From CAZUZS01 sp964624795 (GTDB lineage: Bacteria; Calditrichota; Calditrichia; RBG-13-44-9), in NCBI GenBank assembly GCA_964624795.1, contig CAZUZS010000012.1, forward strand, positions 1 through 64,000: a stretch of DNA of 64,000 nucleotides, written 5' to 3'. Shown here piece by piece: positions 59,801 through 64,000 of the stretch (position 1 is its first letter; each line of letters begins with the position of its first letter). A program made the translations under genes and the position numbers. The notes beneath the pieces were generated by a model, which worked only from the letters and a program-made list of their open reading frames with translations, had not been told where the DNA came from and searched no databases.

Positions 59801-61078
59801 ATGCCGACATTCAGAAAAATCCTTGCCGCGGTATGCCTGTGTATGGCAATGCCTGCTTTCCTGATTGCCGATTCTGATCTTTCGATCGGCGGTTACTACA
59901 AGAGTTTTTTTACCGCTCTTCGCTACCCGGAAATTAAGAATGCAACGCTTTACACTTTAAGCCAGCGACCGGCCATAGGATTGGTAAACAATCGTCTTCG
60001 CCTCCATGTAACGCATAAACCGGCATCCTCGATTTCGATGCAGGCGGCTTATGATATTTCTCCCCGGGTGCAGGATCCTTCTCTCTTTGAATCTTCTCCA
60101 TTTGTAACAAACGCCGATACCAACGGCTACCGCTTCGACGACCTCAGCAGACGCCTTTATCCCGCACCGGACGAAACGGCTGGCAGTTTCGGGATTTTCC
60201 AAAACCTGGACCGGGCTTTCGTGGACCTTAAACCGCCCTTCGCCGATATTATAATCGGCAGGCAGGCAATTGCGTGGGGCAGCGCACGCGTCATCAATCC
60301 CACAGACATTATCGCTCCCTTTACATTCGAGGACCTTGATACCGAAGACCGTCTTGGAGTGGATGCCGTCCGTATTCGTGTTCCTATAGGCATAATGGGC
60401 GAATTCGATGCAGGTTACGTTTTTGGAAAAGATTTTAAATTCAAACGAAGTGCTTTTTTTACCCGCACAAAATTTTATGCTTTAAAAACTGATCTTACTT
60501 TGATGGCGATTGGTTTTCGGGACAACCTGCTGGTCGGGGTGGATGTCGCGCGCTCCATTGGCGGTGCGGGTTTCTGGTTCGAAGCCGGTTACACTTTTGT
60601 AAATGCGTTGGTGGATTACGAGACAGGGGAAAATTATAATTATTTTCGTGCTTCTACAGGTTTGGATTACAGCTTCACCGGCAAAACATACGGCTTTGTC
60701 GAATATCATTTCAACGGGGCGGGTACCGAGCACCCCGAGGATTATTTGACAAATTTTTCCCACCCGGCTTACACCAAAGGGAACGATTACCTGCTTGGCA
60801 AGCACTACCTCGCGCCGGGAATGACCTACCAGGTCACCCCGCTCATTACTTTTTCCGGGCAGGCGCTAATCAACATTACCGATCCTTCGCTTTTCATAAC
60901 GCCACAACTGGATTACAATATTTCGGAAAATGTTTACATTGCAGGCGGCGCGTTTATTGGTGTAGGAAAAAGTCCGGAATATTCGGTTGTTCAGGGAAGA
61001 TTTCCAATGCTCCACTACCGGTCGGAATTTGGGGGCTACCCTAATATCTATTTTACTTCGTTCCGAATCTATTTTTAA
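59801..61078 (+). CDS. Outer-membrane beta-barrel protein of the LolA/ABC operon
   Basis: A 425-residue exported protein (signal ending AFLIADSD) made of alternating amphipathic beta strands and finishing in Phe (TSFRIYF), the signature recognised by the BAM machinery. Parts such as DIIIGRQAIAWGSARVINPT (about 147-166) resemble the DUF1302/porin-like outer-membrane proteins that accompany LolA-like proteins and lipid exporters. No plug domain or TonB box is present. It begins 80 bases after the ATPase gene and ends nine bases before convergent malQ. It may be the outer-membrane exit or receiving point of the system. The cargo is unknown. Confidence 0.82.
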   Translation: MPTFRKILAAVCLCMAMPAFLIADSDLSIGGYYKSFFTALRYPEIKNATLYTLSQRPAIGLVNNRLRLHVTHKPASSISMQAAYDISPRVQDPSLFESSPFVTNADTNGYRFDDLSRRLYPAPDETAGSFGIFQNLDRAFVDLKPPFADIIIGRQAIAWGSARVINPTDIIAPFTFEDLDTEDRLGVDAVRIRVPIGIMGEFDAGYVFGKDFKFKRSAFFTRTKFYALKTDLTLMAIGFRDNLLVGVDVARSIGGAGFWFEAGYTFVNALVDYETGENYNYFRASTGLDYSFTGKTYGFVEYHFNGAGTEHPEDYLTNFSHPAYTKGNDYLLGKHYLAPGMTYQVTPLITFSGQALINITDPSLFITPQLDYNISENVYIAGGAFIGVGKSPEYSVVQGRFPMLHYRSEFGGYPNIYFTSFRIYF

Positions 61079-61087
61079 CGGCGGCTA

Positions 61088-62590
61088 CTAAGTGCGGCCG
61101 TAGATTTCTGTCATTTGCCGCAGATTATCGATAATCTCACGGGTAATCTGCTTCTCTTCCAAACGCCATTTCCAATTTCCGTTGGCTGTGCCCGGGCGAT
61201 TCATTTTTGCATCAGATCCCAGCCCGATAATATCCTGCATGGGCAGCATCACCATCTTCGCCACCGACATCATGGCCATTCTCACAAATTCCCAGTGCAC
61301 CTCATTCTCCGAAAATTCCCTGCCCAGGTATCTGAAAAGCCGCTTTGTCGTCTCTTCGTCTGCCTCTTCCAGGAACCACCCTTTGGCAGTATTATTATCG
61401 TGCGTTCCGGTATAGACCAGGCAGTTCGGCACATGGTTGTGGGGTGCATACGGATTGCCAGGCAGACTGTGGTCGAAGGCAAACAACAGGATCCTCATTC
61501 CCGGAAAACCAAATTGTTGAATAATTTCCCGGACATCCGGAGTAATCACTCCCAAATCCTCCGCGATAATGGTAGAATCGGGGAAATGCCGGAGCAGGGT
61601 TGTAAAAAAATCTTCCGCCGGCGCCTTTACCCAGGTACCGTTAATTGCCGTTTTTTCGGTGGCCGGCACTTCCCAATACGCCATAAATCCCCGGAAATGA
61701 TCGATGCGCACCATGTCGAAATGCGCAAAATTGTGTTTCATGCGCCGCATCCACCAGACATACTTGCGCTGTTGCATCAGATCCCAGCGATACACCGGAT
61801 TGCCCCAAAGCTGGCCGGTGGCGCTGAAGTAGTCCGGCGGCACGCCTGCAACATGCGAAGGCTGCTTTTTTTCATTCAACTTAAAGATTTCTGGATTCAT
61901 CCAGACATCCGCGCTGTCGTAGCTCACATAGTAGGGCAGATCGCCCATTATCCGGATGTTCCGGTCGTTACAGTATTTCTTCAGATACCCCCACTGCCGG
62001 AAAAAGAGGAATTGCAGGAATTTCTCATACCCAATTTCCTCGCTCAGTTTTTCACTCCACGATTCCAGAGCCTGCGGCTGCCGGTCCCTGAGTTGGGCAG
62101 GCCATTTATTCCAAACTTGCTTCTGGAAATGAGACTTTAACGCCTTAAAAAATGTATAATCGTCCAGCCAGTCGGCATTTATCGCGCAGAATTGTTTGTA
62201 GGCGCTGTCAAACTCCTCACTATTCGTAGTAAAATTCCGATAAGCAATCCTGAAAAGTTTGTCCTTAAAATCAATAACCCCGTCAAAATCGGCCCGCTGC
62301 GGGAGGAATTCCGGTGAATTCCGAAGGTCGGATTCATCCAACAGCCCATCCTTGCATAGCAGATCGGGACTTATTAAGAGCGGATTGCCGGCAAACGCAG
62401 AAGAACTGGTGTAAGGAGAATTTCCTGTTCCCGGATCGGTCGGATTAAGCGGCAGGACTTGCCAATAGCTCTGCCGTGTCTCCGCCAAAAAATTGGCAAA
62501 CCGATAAGCTCCCGGCCCCAGGTCGCCGATCCCGTAGGGCGAGGGAAGGGATGTGATATGGAGTAGAATTCCGCTGCCTCTGTCACTCAT
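61088..62590 (-). CDS. malQ: 4-alpha-glucanotransferase (amylomaltase, GH77)
   Basis: A 500-residue cytoplasmic enzyme that moves alpha-1,4-glucan chains between acceptors, used in maltodextrin or glycogen metabolism. It starts MSDRGSGILLHITSLPSPYG and has the substrate region LGPGAYRFANFLAETRQSYW. The catalytic stretches are VRIDHFRGFMAYWEVP (nucleophile Asp), STIIAEDLGVITPDVREII (acid/base Glu) and VYTGTHDNNTAKGWF. CAGGAG lies upstream of the ATG. The next gene on this strand is trehalose-6-phosphate synthase 420 bases upstream, so alpha-glucan and trehalose metabolism are neighbours. Confidence 0.97.
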   Translation of the reverse strand: MSDRGSGILLHITSLPSPYGIGDLGPGAYRFANFLAETRQSYWQVLPLNPTDPGTGNSPYTSSSAFAGNPLLISPDLLCKDGLLDESDLRNSPEFLPQRADFDGVIDFKDKLFRIAYRNFTTNSEEFDSAYKQFCAINADWLDDYTFFKALKSHFQKQVWNKWPAQLRDRQPQALESWSEKLSEEIGYEKFLQFLFFRQWGYLKKYCNDRNIRIMGDLPYYVSYDSADVWMNPEIFKLNEKKQPSHVAGVPPDYFSATGQLWGNPVYRWDLMQQRKYVWWMRRMKHNFAHFDMVRIDHFRGFMAYWEVPATEKTAINGTWVKAPAEDFFTTLLRHFPDSTIIAEDLGVITPDVREIIQQFGFPGMRILLFAFDHSLPGNPYAPHNHVPNCLVYTGTHDNNTAKGWFLEEADEETTKRLFRYLGREFSENEVHWEFVRMAMMSVAKMVMLPMQDIIGLGSDAKMNRPGTANGNWKWRLEEKQITREIIDNLRQMTEIYGRT

Positions 62591-63010
62591 CTATTTTTCT
62601 CCTGTGGAACATTTTGCCAAACAACCCTAGTACTACTGATTCCGATTGCCGGAAACAAGCAACACCTATTTTAATATTTGGTTTTCTTCTTTTTTGAGAG
62701 CCCGGCACGCTTCAGCCGTGGCTCCACACGGAAGAATTTGAGCCTTCAATTAACTAATTAAAATGGGAGAACGCAACGGATTTTACCCAATTATTTCCAG
62801 GGGATCAATCAGGGTTCACAATTTGCTTAACAGCCGGTCCGGAGAATCAGGCCTTATTTTGGCCCGTTAAGCAGTTCTTTTGCTGCAAAAAGGAAACGCC
62901 GGTTCCAGCTATTCCGCCTCTAAAAAGGGGCTTATTCGAATATTAGATATGCAAAGGCCGGATATGAATTCCATGCCGGATATTATCCGCAACGTTGCAA
63001 CCGGAAATTA
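62591..63010. other. Intergenic, nothing recognised
   Basis: About 420 bases between otsA and malQ, both on the minus strand. It should hold the malQ promoter. No gene, clear terminator or repeat copy was seen. Confidence 0.5.
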
Positions 63011-64000
63011 TCACTCCCGGTTCTCATCCTCCTCGAACGGGGCATAATCATCCAGCACCGGAAAATTGTCCAGATTTTTTGCTATTGCCGCCTGGAGGAA
63101 AGAATCCACCCACCAGAAAATATTGTATTTCTGAACATTCTGCCGCATTTTTGACATGCGAAATCTTCTCTCGTTTTCATCCATGCGGAAAGCCTGGTAA
63201 ATCGCTTTGGCCACTCCCTCGTTGTCATATGGATTGACGAGCACTGCATATTTCTTGAACTGTGCCACTGTTCCGGCAAACTCACTCATAATCAGCACCC
63301 CGTTCTCCTCCAAGTTTGCCGCACAGTATTCCTTTGAAATCAAATTCATTCCGTCTTTAAGGGGAGTGACAAGTGCAATCTCGGACGTGCGGTAATAAGC
63401 AACCAGTTCCCGGCGATCCAAACTTCTAAAAATATAATGGATGGGTACCCAACCGGAACGGGTGAACTCACCGTTTATCTGCCCCACCAATCGCTCGATT
63501 TCAATCTTGAGACTGGCATACATGGGGATGTCCCGGCGGCTCGGCACTACGACCTGAAACAGCGTCACATTTTGGTGCAGGTCCGGATACTGTTTCAGGG
63601 CAATTCGAAACGCCTTCAATCTTTCCAGGATGCCTTTTGTGTAATCCAGACGGTCCACACCCAGAATAATCTTTTGTTCAGCAAAATCCTCATGAATGTA
63701 CCAAGCTTTTTTTGCGACTTCCTCTGTGGCTGCCAACTTGGAGAACTCCTCAAAATCGATGCTGATCGGGAAAGTTCCGATCCGGATTTCACGATCCCCG
63801 ATTTCGAGTTTGAAAACCTGTCCTTTGCCAATTCCGCGGGTGTCGTTCACAAAGGAACGAATGCACTGCACAAAATTGCGCCGATCCCGAAGCGTCTGAA
63901 ATCCTATCAGGTCGTACTCCAACAAATAGTTCAGTAGCTGGTAGCGCCATGGCAGGCGCACAAAAATATCGGGAGGAGGAAACGGGATGTGAAGGAAAAA
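63011..64000 (-). CDS. otsA: Trehalose-6-phosphate synthase (GT20), 5' end cut by window edge
   Basis: The C-terminal 329 or so residues of a GT20 glycosyltransferase that joins UDP-glucose and glucose-6-phosphate to trehalose-6-phosphate. The frame stays open to base 64000 (FLHIPFPPPDIF... at the edge), so the true start is outside. Signature stretches are KIILGVDRLDYTKGILERLK with the sugar-nucleotide Arg and Lys, and VTPLKDGMNLISKEYCAANL. A trehalose-6-phosphatase domain does not follow: the protein ends DYAPFEEDENRE, so the phosphatase must be a separate gene. It uses the same glucose-6-phosphate that the pgi and zwf enzymes handle. Confidence 0.96.
   Translation of the reverse strand, partial: FFLHIPFPPPDIFVRLPWRYQLLNYLLEYDLIGFQTLRDRRNFVQCIRSFVNDTRGIGKGQVFKLEIGDREIRIGTFPISIDFEEFSKLAATEEVAKKAWYIHEDFAEQKIILGVDRLDYTKGILERLKAFRIALKQYPDLHQNVTLFQVVVPSRRDIPMYASLKIEIERLVGQINGEFTRSGWVPIHYIFRSLDRRELVAYYRTSEIALVTPLKDGMNLISKEYCAANLEENGVLIMSEFAGTVAQFKKYAVLVNPYDNEGVAKAIYQAFRMDENERRFRMSKMRQNVQKYNIFWWVDSFLQAAIAKNLDNFPVLDDYAPFEEDENRE

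Noticed and set aside
1..64000. CRISPR arrays, prophage genes, IS transposases, tRNA and rRNA genes
   Set aside because: Looked for direct-repeat spacing, transposase motifs and tRNA T-loop or acceptor patterns by eye on both strands; none found. A covariance-model scan could still reveal a tRNA missed by eye.

Overview
The window looks like chromosome from an uncultured, Gram-negative, respiring bacterium. Base composition is moderate, about half G+C. It carries a TonB-dependent receptor with a carboxypeptidase-regulatory-like N-terminal domain, several lipoproteins, outer-membrane barrels, a proton-pumping complex I and a transaldolase/glucose-6-phosphate isomerase fusion. Together these suggest the FCB side of the tree (Calditrichota/KSB1/Ignavibacteria-like). 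That placement is inference; no rRNA or tRNA gene is visible to anchor it. A 100-base run of N (43207-43306) shows this is a scaffold, probably from a metagenome assembly.

Layout. 1-3328 (minus): zwf, pgl and an NAD-type isocitrate dehydrogenase cut by the left edge. 3569-8319 (minus): TonB-dependent receptor, lipoprotein and an erythromycin-esterase-like hydrolase with a changed catalytic position. 8630-10414 (minus): CPA1 Na+/H+ antiporter. 11424-26847 (plus): complete nuo operon A-B-CD-E-F-G-H-I-J-K-L-M-N, interrupted by three hairpin-rich spacers and closed by a bidirectional terminator. 26966-37036 (minus): TPR protein resembling eukaryotic RMDN, baeRF family 3 protein, TrkA/TrkH K+ uptake, YtxH protein, PEBP / Rieske-AIF oxidoreductase / phytoene-desaturase-like cluster, and a DUF72 protein. 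37426-41501 (minus): tightly overlapping sugar-type ABC importer. 41815-43814 (minus): two Cu/Zn superoxide dismutases, the assembly gap and an OsmC protein, bracketed by palindromic repeats. 43985-49104 (minus): tal-pgi fusion and transketolase. 49204-55384 (minus): large cysteine hydrolase, HPF-cold-shock fusion, FtsH, small lipoprotein, MscS channel, hypothetical protein. 55629-61078 (plus): LolA-like protein, two FtsX-type permeases, LolD-type ATPase and outer-membrane barrel. 61088-64000 (minus): 4-alpha-glucanotransferase and trehalose-6-phosphate synthase, cut by the right edge.

How the genes fit together. Central carbon flow is strongly represented: oxidative pentose phosphate entry (zwf, pgl), the non-oxidative branch (tal-pgi, tkt), alpha-glucan handling (malQ), trehalose synthesis (otsA) and a sugar-type importer. 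6-phosphogluconate dehydrogenase is not in the window. NADH from isocitrate dehydrogenase and other sources can feed complex I; the resulting proton gradient and the Na+/H+ antiporter, Trk and MscS genes link to ion and turgor control. Stress functions (SodC x2, OsmC, FtsH, HPF-CSD) are scattered among them.

The least explained material is (a) the five-gene envelope module at 55629-61078, (b) the receptor/lipoprotein/esterase-like cluster at 3569-8319, (c) the dispersed short palindromes inside the nuo operon and around the sodC/osmC block, and (d) the RMDN-like TPR protein. No CRISPR array, IS element, phage gene or RNA gene was found by eye.
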